From the NCBI RefSeq assembly GCF_001006805.1, contig NZ_LN811366.1:153761-187669 (forward strand): DNA of 33,909 bases. Reading direction: 5' to 3'. The position numbers and the translations under genes were made by a program. The DNA is from Microvirga massiliensis. GTDB taxonomy: Bacteria > Pseudomonadota > Alphaproteobacteria > Rhizobiales > Beijerinckiaceae. How positions within the stretch are numbered: position 1 is the stretch's first letter; each line of letters starts with the position of its first letter. The notes beneath the pieces were generated by a model. The model searched no databases and was not told the origin of the DNA. It worked only from the letters and a program-made list of their open reading frames with translations. Of this stretch, positions 14,686-22,408 are shown one piece after another.

Positions 14686-16812
14686 ATGCGCGCGGAAGCT
14701 GTTGGCGACGGCGTCGCCGAGAGGCTGTATCTCCTTCCGGCCTCTAGGATTGCGGCAGCGAGGATTTCCAGTCACTCGCGATGGGATGACAGCGTTTGGC
14801 ACTTCGAACGTAGGGCACCCGGACAGCGTCGCCCAACGATTTATTGGAACTTCGAACTCCCCGACGGCAGTCGCCTGACAGATACGCCGCACGAGGTGCT
14901 ACTGGATGCACTAAAACGCTTCTACTGGTCTCTCATGTATGCACCCAGTCAAGGAGGAGCGTTATCAGCCGTCAGCGTTGCAGGTCTTCACACTGGTCTC
15001 CGCTGCTTTGTACGATGGATGATTCTTAACGGCCTGCCCGCGCTTAACATGGTATCGGCAGAGATGTTGGACCGATATAGAGATGACCTGCCAGCAATCA
15101 TAGCCGGAGACGACGATCTGACCATTGATGAATTGGAGGATGATGAGCCAACATTTGGTCGGTCCGCAGTTTGGAGTAGACTTGCTGTGCCGAGACTGTT
15201 GTGGCAGCAGGCCGAAGTTCTCCGCGAAGCCGGGTGTGCGTCCATTGCCGACGAGCCATGGCCCGGCGCAAACCTGAACACACTAGCGTTAAGCATAGCT
15301 ACGAAGGCGGGCTCCCAGATACCTCCGTTGCCAGATGAAGTTTCTATTCCAATTCTGGAATCCGCTTATTACTTGGTCAACGAAGCTGCCAACTCTATTA
15401 TTGCTCTCCAAGACGTGGTGGTTGCTAACAGCGGCAGTTCCACTACCCACCTCAAACGACGACGTGCGGCGCTGGACCAGCACCTGCGGACCATCGACTT
15501 CTCAGCACACCCGTGGCTTGCGAGACTGTGCCCAAGTCTATGTAAAAATGGGAGAGTTCAAAAGGTTGAACTCAGGCGTTTGGTGCTTGATTTGGTGAGT
15601 GCCGCAGTGATCATTGTCCAGGCGACCACTGGCATGCGGATATCCGAAATTGCAGCGCTTCGCGCTGGGATCAATCGAGCAACGGGATTGCCCCGGTGTG
15701 TGCACGTAAGGCCCTCCGTGAGCGGGGCGTACGAAATATTCTTTGTGCGATCGTTGCTGTCGAAAACTGTCGAAGCACCTGAGGAGAGGCAATGGCTACT
15801 TGGGATGCGGTTGCAGGGAGATAGTGTGAATTTTCCGCCAGCCCTTACCGCCGTTGTCCTTTTGGATCGGCTACTGCGACCATGGCGCGATCTTATACAA
15901 TCGGAAGACTTGATTGTTGGCTTCACGGCGCGATCGCTGCCGAGGAGTCGATCGGGGGTTAGCGTGGTCAACAGTGAGAGATTGCTCAGCCACATGAGAA
16001 TGTTCATCGAGCGGCATGTAGATCTTTCACGGATTTCAGATACATCAAAAAGAGCAGTACAGCCAAACGACCTCAAACGGTATCGGGATTCCCGAGGTCA
16101 GTGCTTTCGATCGCATCAGTGGCGGAAGACACTGGCACATTTCGTATTTAATACCGACTCCAAGTTGCTGCCTGCACTACAGATCCAATTCCATCATATA
16201 AGTCTGGCTATGACAGAGAGCAGCTATCTCGGACACAATCAGGCACTATTCGAGACGTTTTCCTCTGTCCGAAGACAGGAGACGGCTAGTTTTATCTATG
16301 AGGCGTTGTTCTCTGGAAGGTCGCTTGCGGGGCGAATGGGTGAACAGTTGACCCGATACATGGACGAGGTTCGGGAGCTTGTTCATGATCTTACACCACC
16401 ACGCGCTTGGCAGCGGATTTTCAGTTTTGTCGAAACTGCTGATCTCAAACTTTGGTTTTCACCTCACGGGAAGTGCCTGCCACTGAATCCTGGACATATG
16501 CGCTGCCATGACCTCGCAGGGACGGCTTCCTGGCAGAACCGTGAGCCAAACTACAGCGCGCGATCACCCTCTGTATGCGTAGGATGCCCGTCATTTGTTC
16601 TTGATGAGCGGCACGTTGCATTCTGGGAGCAGCGCTACATAGACAATTGGGTTGCATTCAAAAGAGCGGAGATCGGCCAGGGGTTGGGTGGCTTTCGCGC
16701 TGTGCGCGCCAGAGCCGATCAGGCTAAGGCGCTACTCATGCAGATTGGCGCTGACATCGAGTCGTTGGAGACGAGGGCAAGGCAACATCTCGGAGGGCGC
16801 AATGGTGCATAG
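14686..16812 (+). CDS. Large tyrosine recombinase C (TnpB-like) with Cys/His tail
   Basis: At 708 residues this is far longer than phage integrases (about 350-400) and close to Tn554 TnpB (about 630). The catalytic domain has Arg318 in TTGMRISEIAALR, His477 and Arg480 in SHQWRKTLAHFVF, His504 in QFHHISLAMTESSYLGH (replacing the usual LGH) and Tyr514. All five main catalytic residues are therefore present. The C-terminal part carries GKCLPLNPGHMRCHD and later VCVGCPSFVLDERH, a Cys/His cluster likely to bind zinc. Two active recombinases plus one degenerate one would then form the recombination complex; this is inferred. The next gene starts inside its last codons. Confidence 0.9.
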   Translation: MRAEAVGDGVAERLYLLPASRIAAARISSHSRWDDSVWHFERRAPGQRRPTIYWNFELPDGSRLTDTPHEVLLDALKRFYWSLMYAPSQGGALSAVSVAGLHTGLRCFVRWMILNGLPALNMVSAEMLDRYRDDLPAIIAGDDDLTIDELEDDEPTFGRSAVWSRLAVPRLLWQQAEVLREAGCASIADEPWPGANLNTLALSIATKAGSQIPPLPDEVSIPILESAYYLVNEAANSIIALQDVVVANSGSSTTHLKRRRAALDQHLRTIDFSAHPWLARLCPSLCKNGRVQKVELRRLVLDLVSAAVIIVQATTGMRISEIAALRAGINRATGLPRCVHVRPSVSGAYEIFFVRSLLSKTVEAPEERQWLLGMRLQGDSVNFPPALTAVVLLDRLLRPWRDLIQSEDLIVGFTARSLPRSRSGVSVVNSERLLSHMRMFIERHVDLSRISDTSKRAVQPNDLKRYRDSRGQCFRSHQWRKTLAHFVFNTDSKLLPALQIQFHHISLAMTESSYLGHNQALFETFSSVRRQETASFIYEALFSGRSLAGRMGEQLTRYMDEVRELVHDLTPPRAWQRIFSFVETADLKLWFSPHGKCLPLNPGHMRCHDLAGTASWQNREPNYSARSPSVCVGCPSFVLDERHVAFWEQRYIDNWVAFKRAEIGQGLGGFRAVRARADQAKALLMQIGADIESLETRARQHLGGRNGA

Positions 16813-17269
16813 AGGCAAGAGTGGTGTAGAGTTTGCGTTAGAGCAGGCAGTTGATCGCCTTCTGCATAGCAGGCCGAAAGACGCGAGGCTAAGGGTTGCG
16901 GCAGCGCGCGGGAAATTGAAGATTAACATAACTACCGTCGCCAAGGAGGCTGGTAAGTCCCGCACACTTATCGGGTACGATAACTGCGCTTACCCGGAGG
17001 TCCGGAGGCGAGTTCAGGACCTGACCGGTAAGGCCGAGCGGGGCACGCGCCAATCTTCATTAGTTGCTTGCCTCCGTCGCGAGGTCGCGGAATTACGTGA
17101 GAAGCTGTTCTTTCAGCAGTTTCAGATGAAGGAGAATCTGAATGCACGGCTTACCGCTGAGACTGACCGAGATCAGTACCGGGCGGCGTATCAGCGATTG
17201 CGGGACAGTGCTTCCAGCAAAGGACAGGTAGTCTCGTTAGTTCGAAAGCCGAACACAGGGCAGGACTAA
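16802..17269 (+). CDS. Small coiled-coil accessory protein of the recombinase module (TnpC / DUF6262-like)
   Basis: ATG 16802 overlaps the end of the large recombinase gene by 11 bases, giving 155 residues. An N-terminal helix-turn-helix-like segment (NITTVAKEAGKSRTLIGYDN, near residues 40-60) is followed by YPEVRRRVQDL. Residues about 90-140 are a heptad-patterned coiled coil (LRREVAELREKLFFQQFQM). This arrangement, a small basic HTH plus coiled coil after two large recombinases, is that of Tn554 TnpC and DUF6262 proteins, which help orient transposition. It is not a recombinase itself. The gene closes the four-gene mobility operon; the next gene is on the other strand. Confidence 0.75.
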   Translation: MVHRGKSGVEFALEQAVDRLLHSRPKDARLRVAAARGKLKINITTVAKEAGKSRTLIGYDNCAYPEVRRRVQDLTGKAERGTRQSSLVACLRREVAELREKLFFQQFQMKENLNARLTAETDRDQYRAAYQRLRDSASSKGQVVSLVRKPNTGQD

Positions 17270-17356
17270 GGCTCCAGAAGTTGGTGCCTCAGAGAAAGCT
17301 TGTTGCAGTCCATGCATAAAGGACGATGAGGAACTGTTTTAGGTTAGATCGGTCGC

Positions 17357-17887
17357 TTACTTGTCTTCGAAAGCTCTGTCCCAACTGGACAGCGCCGCGA
17401 TGTCCTCACCCTCGGCTACTCGTTGTCCGAGCATGGCACGTCCCGCAGCCCAGAGTCGGTAATCTGTCACAGTAGTACGCGAGCGTATGCTTTCGAGCAT
17501 CGTCGTCAGGCGATCAACCTGCTGTCTCAAAGCGCGCACGCCTTGGCCAATCCTGCGCTCGGTGCCTTCTGCACCCGAGGCTGCCAGCGAAAGCCATTCG
17601 AGACCCAACCAATGTACGATGAACTCAGCAAGCACCTGCCAGTTCTCGATGAAGAACTTGAACTCGCTGGTCGCCAACCGTCGAGCACTGCTCTGGCGCG
17701 ATTCGGTGGTGATTGCACGCTGCTCGCACCAGTCCTCGAATTCCTGACACCAAATCTCCCGATCCTCACGGTAACCCTTCGCCTGAATGTGCACGTAGTG
17801 TTTTGGAGCAAGGCGATCCACCTCGATTAGCTTAACCGAGAAGACGAGCCCTGGAAGTTCCGGAAGAGTGTGCTTGGGCAGGTGCAT
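17357..17887 (-). CDS. Cargo protein of unknown function
   Basis: The ORF encodes 176 residues and is the only open frame of this length here with mixed, protein-like composition. The front half is polar with several Trp and Cys (EIWCQEFEDWCEQRAITTES). Residues about 75-100 are hydrophobic and aromatic (FKFFIENWQVLAEFIVHWLG), perhaps a membrane-associated or buried helix. The back half contains a leucine/arginine heptad stretch (GVRALRQQVDRLTTMLESIR), likely a coiled coil. I do not recognise the family. It lies tail-to-tail with the mobility operon, 87 bases away. The start at ATG 17887 has only a weak ribosome site, so a start error is possible. Confidence 0.5.
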   Translation of the reverse strand: MHLPKHTLPELPGLVFSVKLIEVDRLAPKHYVHIQAKGYREDREIWCQEFEDWCEQRAITTESRQSSARRLATSEFKFFIENWQVLAEFIVHWLGLEWLSLAASGAEGTERRIGQGVRALRQQVDRLTTMLESIRSRTTVTDYRLWAAGRAMLGQRVAEGEDIAALSSWDRAFEDK

Positions 17888-18182
17888 AAGTCAGAGTCAC
17901 ACGAGGCGGACGCAATCGGGACGGGGTTCATCAGACATAAATTTACTGGTCCTGATGGCAGCCGAACGAAGGACGCCAGACCGGAATTGGGTCTGGGCGG
18001 GAGTCCAAGAAGGGCTGCCGCACTGTCAACGACCTCATTGGATTCATATGCTCTCCCTGGTTGATCGAGGGCCGCTCGTGGTGCGGCGCAATACTCAGTT
18101 GCTACCGACCATCGACAAATTCCCTGTGTCTATCTATTATAATGGATAGGTACGAGTCTGCATATTCGATTCTTTCCGCTGC
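17888..18182. other. Intergenic region holding the XRE-gene promoter
   Basis: About 295 bases between the minus-strand unknown gene and the XRE regulator. No gene is supported. It contains the upstream regions of both divergent genes, including the TATAAT/dyad site at 18131-18148. Confidence 0.5.
18131..18148 (+). promoter_or_regulatory. -10 box inside an imperfect dyad upstream of the XRE gene
   Basis: TATCTATTATAATGGATA contains a consensus TATAAT (18138-18143). Its arms TATCTAT and ATGGATA are reverse complements at six of seven positions. A TCGACA (18112-18117) is a near-consensus -35, but the 20-base spacer is long. An operator overlapping the -10 is the usual plan for an XRE repressor controlling itself. 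Confidence 0.45.
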
Positions 18183-18422
18183 ATGGACGTGCGGCGGACG
18201 GTGGGGCGAAATTTGCGATGGTGCCGCGAGGCGGCAGGGTTGTCGCAAGGACAGCTTGCAAAGCTGCTGGCGGCCAAGAAGCTAGGCGTCACGCAATCCT
18301 ACATTAGCGAGCTTGAACATGGCCGCCGAAACCCGACGATTGTAACGCTCTCGTATATTGCTCGGGCACTTAAGGTCTCGGTTGCCAAACTCGTCGAGGA
18401 CCGGCCCGAACATGGCAGGTAG
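18183..18422 (+). CDS. XRE-family helix-turn-helix regulator
   Basis: The 79-residue protein is almost entirely one HTH_3 domain. VGRNLRWCREAAGLSQGQLA opens the domain, GVTQSYISELEHGRRNPTIV is the recognition region, and LSYIARALKVSVAKL is the closing helix. Between helices 2 and 3 it has a few more residues than usual (LLAAKKLGVTQSYIS). Such single-domain XRE proteins act as repressors of mobile-element or toxin-antitoxin/defence genes. The dyad over its -10 box suggests autoregulation. It is co-directional with the DUF6978/DUF1828 pair 660 bases downstream, which it might control; that is inference from position. Confidence 0.88.
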   Translation: MDVRRTVGRNLRWCREAAGLSQGQLAKLLAAKKLGVTQSYISELEHGRRNPTIVTLSYIARALKVSVAKLVEDRPEHGR

Positions 18423-19081
18423 GCTCAATCGAGTTGCTCGGAATAGCCTCGTATGGCACCGGGTCCGGCAGTGGCGGTGGCCTGACCGTCCCGTCTCCTG
18501 CGATTTGGTGGACGGGCTGGGGACGGACCTATCCGTTACTGGGAGTAGTCTTGCCCCAGCGGACCGGCCGTCGCACGAGGCAGGCGGCCTTGCGATTTGG
18601 AACGTGGCCTTGGACACGGTAGTTTAATGATTGAGGCTGGCGGTTGCTACCCGTCCGCCTCGTGACACCGAGAGAGTTACCATCTCGACACACCTCGAAG
18701 CCGTCTCACCAACGGCGTTACGGGCTACCGAGGCACCGGTGGCCCGTTTCGTTTGTCGTGACAGGCTGGGCTTCAGGCACAGGGTCCGGTGATTGGTCGA
18801 ACCATTCAGCGCCTCCAGAGTGGGCGATCGGTGGGCATCTGACGCTCTGGACAGCCTAACATCGCGTCCTCCCGAGTCATCGAGTCCGCCGTATTGCAGA
18901 ACGTAACGGCAACCGTGCTAACCAATGGTGGGGGAATCTGGTGATGGCTGAGTGCGGGCGACCAAGAATGACAAGCGGTGAGCAGGAGAGGAATGGTAGA
19001 GCCACCCCAAAAACCGTAGAGGCCAACGGCAACGGGCGAAGTCCGTGTACGGGATGCTGAGAGAGTGGCAGCGTAGCCGAT
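18423..19081. other. 660-base gap with a terminator-like hairpin, no supported gene
   Basis: Short frames on both strands (for example 18434-18622 and 18644-18859) lack ribosome sites and look like shadows, although two of them share GTGSG. The stretch is GC-richer than the flanking cargo and contains a good terminator-like hairpin at 18721-18746. It could carry an RNA, decayed cargo or a long 5' leader for the pair at 19082; the sequence alone does not decide. Confidence 0.4.
18721..18757 (+). terminator. Rho-independent terminator-like hairpin
   Basis: CGGGCTACCG (18721-18730) pairs with CGGTGGCCCG (18737-18746) over ten positions with one wobble pair and a 6-base loop. The T-rich TTTCGTTTGT follows at once. 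It would end a plus-strand transcript starting at the XRE promoter or an unseen RNA in the gap. Confidence 0.5.
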
Positions 19082-19528
19082 ATGAGTGTGTGGCTCACCC
19101 AGGCAGAGGCAAACGCGCTTCTTGCAATAGAGAAGCATCGCGTGGACGAAACGCGGTGGCGGTTACCAGATTTGGGCGGCGGAATCATGGTGCCGCTTAC
19201 GTCAGATGATGGTTCGGAATCCTTCGTTCTCGACATCTCACGCGGCCGCGCTAATCTCCTAAAGGGAAAAGTCCAGAACAGGGTGCGCTCTTCAGTCGTG
19301 CTCGCCCGCATCGACTTCGGAGGCGCGCCTCATCGAAATCCGGACGGCGAGGAGGTAGCCTGCCCTCATATCCACCTATATCGAGAGGGGTATGGTGACC
19401 GATGGGCATATCCGGTTCCGGCAGAGCATTTCGCTCAGCCCGACGATCACTGGCAGACACTTGTCGATTTCATGCGGTACTGCAACATAATCCAACAGCC
19501 CATCTTTGAAAGAGGGTTGTTCACGTGA
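19082..19528 (+). CDS. DUF6978 family protein, first gene of a two-gene module
   Basis: The protein has 148 residues and starts at ATG 19082. It opens LTQAEANALLAIEKHRVDET. The middle contains FVLDISRGRANLLKGKVQNR (residues about 49-68) and then VVLARIDFGG. The most striking part is PHRNPDGEEVACPHIHLYRE followed by GYGDRWAYPV (near 85-115), with three closely placed histidines. It ends with an FMRYCNIIQQP stretch. This pattern fits the family I know as DUF6978, uncharacterised bacterial proteins often found next to DUF1828 proteins. The His-x-His with nearby acidic residues could be a metal or active site, but no function is established. Its TGA overlaps the next start (GTGA), so the two are translated together. 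Confidence 0.75.
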   Translation: MSVWLTQAEANALLAIEKHRVDETRWRLPDLGGGIMVPLTSDDGSESFVLDISRGRANLLKGKVQNRVRSSVVLARIDFGGAPHRNPDGEEVACPHIHLYREGYGDRWAYPVPAEHFAQPDDHWQTLVDFMRYCNIIQQPIFERGLFT

Positions 19529-20286
19529 GCGAGATCGACCTCCTTATCGAAGGCTACTGGAAATGGCTTCGGGACAAAACCCTGGTCAAGCGGATCAAGG
19601 ATTGGACCGAGATTACGACCCCGTACCTAGACAGACATAATGACTACATCCAAATCTATGCTCGGAGGAATGACAAAGGCTTTGTCCTCACCGACGACGG
19701 CGAGACACTTACCGACCTTGAACAATCTGGTTGCTCTCTCGATAGCCCAAAGCGGCAAGCGATACTCAGGAGTATTCTGAACGGGTTCGGCGTGCAGCAG
19801 CACGGGATCGAACTTCAAGTGAATGCAACGGCAGAAAACTTCGCTCTTCGGAAGCATAATCTTATCCAGGCTATGTTGTCCGTCAACGATATGTTCTTCC
19901 TTGCATCTCCTACTGTTGAGGCGCTGTTCTTTGAAGACGTAGCTAAGTGGCTTGATGACCAAGATATACGATATACGCCGCGAGTGAAGTTTTCGGGGCA
20001 CTCTGGGTTCGACCACATGTTTGATTTTGTTATTCCGAAATCGAAAGTTGCCTCAGAGCGGATCATCCGGGCAATAAATAATCCTAGTAGGAATACAGCG
20101 CAAAACCTGATCATGGCCTGGATCGATACACGAGAGAGTCGCCCAGAGGGCTCAGAGCCGTTTGCATTCCTGAACGACAATGAAAAGGTGGTAGGCCCGA
20201 ACGTAACGGAAGCGCTGCGCAACTATGGAATTACGTCGGTTGCGTGGAGCCAACGCGAACAATTCCGCGACCAGTTGGCAGCCTAA
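19525..20286 (+). CDS. DUF1828 + DUF1829 protein, second gene of the module
   Basis: GTG 19525 overlaps the previous stop by four bases, giving 253 residues. Residues about 30-120 match DUF1828: IQIYARRNDKGFVLTDDGET, then LTDLEQSGCSLDSPKRQAIL, then LNGFGVQQHGIELQVNA. Residues about 130-250 match DUF1829, with FDHMFDFVIPKSKVASERII and then NPSRNTAQNLIMAWIDTRE, which resembles a small nuclease-like or ligand-binding fold by layout only. These domains usually occur together in phage and island genes; their activity is unknown. Overlap with DUF6978, island location and an upstream XRE regulator are all features of toxin-antitoxin or defence pairs. No experiment known to me assigns this. Confidence 0.82.
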   Translation: MSEIDLLIEGYWKWLRDKTLVKRIKDWTEITTPYLDRHNDYIQIYARRNDKGFVLTDDGETLTDLEQSGCSLDSPKRQAILRSILNGFGVQQHGIELQVNATAENFALRKHNLIQAMLSVNDMFFLASPTVEALFFEDVAKWLDDQDIRYTPRVKFSGHSGFDHMFDFVIPKSKVASERIIRAINNPSRNTAQNLIMAWIDTRESRPEGSEPFAFLNDNEKVVGPNVTEALRNYGITSVAWSQREQFRDQLAA

Positions 20287-20324
20287 GGGCAGCCTTGTGC
20301 CATTTCTGACCGAAGCCGAGGTGG

Positions 20325-21173
20325 AACGCTGCTCGGGAAACAACCGACGAGGGGCGGAAGCGGACACTTCGCCGCTTCGATGACGCGGTCTTGGCGCTGA
20401 CGACCGTTTTCAATCTCGCCTCGGCCACAGATCTCACCCGCGCTATCCGGGAGGAGGTCAGCTTCTTTCAGGCGATCCGGGCCGCGCTCGCGAAGTCGGT
20501 CTCCAACCGTAGCGAAATGTCATCCGCCGATCGCCACCTCGCCGTGCGGCAGATCCGTCAGCCGCTCGCTGATCTCGTCGAGATCGTAGACATCCTCTAG
20601 GCCGCCGGAATCAAGACACCCGACATCTCGATCCTGTCCAACGAGTTTCTGGCCGAGATCCAGTCGATGGACCGGCCCAACCTCGCCTTAGAGGCCCTGC
20701 GCAAGCTCATCACGGGCGAGATGCTATCGCGAAGCCGAACCAATGTGGTCGAGACTCGCGCCTTCACGGAGCGCCCGGACGCCTCCATCGCGCGCTACCA
20801 TTCGAACGCGCTGACGACCGCCGAGGTGCTTCAGGAACTCATTAGGCTGGCAAAGGAGATCAGGGCGTCACGCCAGAGAGTCCAGGAACAGGGACTCGCA
20901 CAAGAGGAAGTGCCTTTTACGACGCGCTGCCTGAGAATGAGAGCGCCGTTCAGGTGATTGGTGATCAGAACTTGCGCATCATCGCTCATGAACTTCTGGT
21001 CTGCATGCGGGGCAGCATCTCGGTGGATTAGATACACCGGGAATCCGCGAGAGCCCGGCTCCGGGTCTTGGTGAAGCTCATTCTTCGGAAATACGGCTAT
21101 CCGTCTCCCGGATGCAGCGATTCAAACCGGCATCCAGCAGGCCGAAGTACTTTCCGCACGATGGACAGGATAA
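20325..21173 (+). pseudogene. hsdR 3' remnant (type I restriction endonuclease, helicase C-terminal part)
   Basis: One frame from 20325 reads RFDDAVLALTTVFNLA and FLAEIQSMDRPNLALEALRK, then LITGEMLSRSRTNVVETRAF and EVLQELIRLAKEIRASRQRV. With corrections it continues FYDALPENESAVQVIGDQNL, RARLRVLVKLILRKYGYP and AAIQTGIQQAEVLSARW to a TAA at 21171. This is the last 280 or so residues of HsdR, the restriction-translocase subunit. Lesions are: amber at 20598-20600, a frameshift near 20915, amber at 21029-21031 where tryptophan is usual, and a frameshift near 21105. The helicase front, hsdS and hsdM are absent. It is GC-richer than the neighbouring cargo, so it may come from a different source or be old host sequence. 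Confidence 0.85.
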
Positions 21174-21184
21174 GCACAAATCTT

Positions 21185-21919
21185 CTAGGCGAAATTCCGT
21201 TCTTGGACCCGGAGACAATAAGCGATAAAAGCTTTCTCCGCGAGATCGCTAGGCTCGGATGCCACGAACTTTCGGATACGCTCGTCGGTGACCTCCGCAA
21301 GCCCATGTTTTAGAACACAATTGAAGGCGTGGATTTCGCTTGCAGGCGGAAGCAGCTTACGGGCGTTCACCTGGAGATTGGCCGCGCCACATGCCTCCAA
21401 GATAGTATAATAGGCCCGCTCAAGAAGTGAAAAATCGGTCGAAGAGCCAATGAGATCGTCCAAGTAGACCGAGATGAAGACGCTGTCGCGCTCTGCCGCA
21501 CTGATTGCTCCCATGATCGGGGAGCGCATCAATACAAGGCTGGCTAAAGCAGGGGATTGAACAAAGCCAATCGGCAACGAGTAGCGTGGATCTTCAGCAA
21601 CCGGGTTCCGAACGCACGACCACTTTCCGTAGGTTCGAGCCTTGTGAAATCCGGAGGCGTGTAAGGCCGCGCATACACGGTTACGAGAAATGGCGTAATA
21701 GAAATTCTGGAGATCGATTCTAAAGAAGAAGCGGTTGTCCAAGTGCCGGTGCAACGCGGCGACATGACCTCCGTTGCGGTAGTGATAGAAGCAGTCGGGA
21801 AATTCTAGGCGGTCTCGGCAAAACTCGACGATGCGCAAGCCCTTGCGAATGCACTCGTAATTTGGAACGAAAATGAACTTGCCTTCATGCTTGTATTTTT
21901 CTTTGTAGTTTTCGAGCAT
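21185..21919 (-). CDS. Reverse transcriptase of the unknown-group / DRT type
   Basis: The 244-residue protein is nearly all polymerase domain. GKFIFVPNYECIRKGLRIVE and HYRNGGHVAALHRHL lead into motif A, FFFRIDLQNFYYAI with Asp69. Motif B is SLPIGFVQSPALASLVL (about 114-130), motif C SVYLDDLIGSS with Asp154 and Asp155, and motif D NLQVNARK with Lys188. AFNCVLKHG follows. All three metal-binding aspartates are present, so it should polymerise DNA. Retrons have LPQG in motif B plus NAxxH and VTG motifs; none is seen, and group II intron maturase and endonuclease parts are absent. QSP in motif B and the small size point to the phage-defence (UG/DRT/Abi) side of the RT tree. It converges on the hsdR scar (11 bases apart). 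ATG 21919 is the first start; an upstream minus-strand ORF overlaps it. Confidence 0.8.
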   Translation of the reverse strand: MLENYKEKYKHEGKFIFVPNYECIRKGLRIVEFCRDRLEFPDCFYHYRNGGHVAALHRHLDNRFFFRIDLQNFYYAISRNRVCAALHASGFHKARTYGKWSCVRNPVAEDPRYSLPIGFVQSPALASLVLMRSPIMGAISAAERDSVFISVYLDDLIGSSTDFSLLERAYYTILEACGAANLQVNARKLLPPASEIHAFNCVLKHGLAEVTDERIRKFVASEPSDLAEKAFIAYCLRVQERNFA

Positions 21920-22044
21920 GGCGTCTGAGGGTAGTTGACGGCCTTGTCCACGAATTCAATCAGCGCAGGCAGGAGCTTATGAACGGTCCAACCCAGCCAA
22001 ATGATCTCGCGAACAAGGCGTATGAAGTCCGCGTACTTACGCAT
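21805..22044 (-). CDS. Small ORF overlapping the reverse transcriptase start, possibly its displaced N-terminus
   Basis: ATG 22044 follows a strong ribosome site (GGAGGCGAAAG) and encodes 79 residues. The front reads MRKYADFIRLVREIIWLGWT and continues VHKLLPALIEFVDKAVNYP. It is helical and partly hydrophobic. After that it overlaps the RT reading frame by 115 bases and becomes low-complexity, which suggests the RT frame is the real one there. Two readings are possible: a separate translationally coupled peptide, or an RT N-terminus separated by a -1 shift near 21930. Joined by that shift it would read VNYP-SDA-MLENYKEKY without a stop. The frame stays open upstream to 22410 (another start at 22155), but the ribosome site favours 22044. 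Confidence 0.4.
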   Translation of the reverse strand: MRKYADFIRLVREIIWLGWTVHKLLPALIEFVDKAVNYPQTPCSKTTKKNTSMKASSFSFQITSAFARACASSSFAETA

Positions 22045-22155
22045 TCTTTCGCCTCCATTCTCGACCACCAGCTTCCCACGACTCCAAACAGATGGAGCCG
22101 TCAACCAATAGACAATTTTCCCATGGTCAACCCATAGGTCATGCCAGAAAGACAT

Positions 22156-22408
22156 ACTGATGAAAGCCTGTAAGCTGACACTAGTAGTCCAGGAGCCGGG
22201 GACATTGCTGGCGGCTGCGCGGAACATGATACAGCCAAGCTTTGCGCGCAAGTGGTGAATGCCGTTCCGAGTGGGATTTCTGTGGATTCTGTCGCAGCGG
22301 GCTGTTCGCTCGACCGATTCGCCCCCAACTCGGGTAACCTGATGCCGACCTTCCGTATCGGAAGCGCAAGATGTTCCGGACGAGGTCGGGGCCACTGTCG
22401 AGCCGGTC
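22156..22408. other. Divergent region upstream of the reverse transcriptase
   Basis: The minus-strand frame of the small ORF remains open across this stretch (to 22410), but its sequence there (many Thr, Ser, Arg) has no family match. A plus-strand frame at 22252-22527 is equally unsupported. It may contain the promoter and any structured RNA that an RT defence system would use as template. Confidence 0.35.

Larger units (their letters stand above)
11616..17269 (+). mobile_element. Tn554-like / multi-tyrosine-recombinase mobility module
   Basis: The leader, three recombinases and one accessory protein are tightly coupled (ATGA, ATGA, 6-base gap, 11-base overlap). Tn554 has TnpA, TnpB and TnpC; recombinase-in-trio (RIT) elements have three recombinases but no TnpC and smaller proteins. 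This module is like Tn554 with an extra degenerate recombinase between A and B. The full element is probably larger and includes cargo up to 20.3 or 23.1 kb. Its ends could not be located: Tn554-type elements leave no target duplication and have no long terminal repeats. Confidence 0.75.

Noticed and set aside
11616..17269. Recombinase-in-trio (RIT) element
   Set aside because: Three recombinases are present, but they are much larger than RIT proteins and are followed by a TnpC-like accessory gene, which RIT elements lack.
21185..21919. Retron or group II intron reverse transcriptase
   Set aside because: NAxxH and VTG retron motifs are missing, motif B is LPIGFVQSP instead of LPQG, and there is no maturase X or endonuclease domain.
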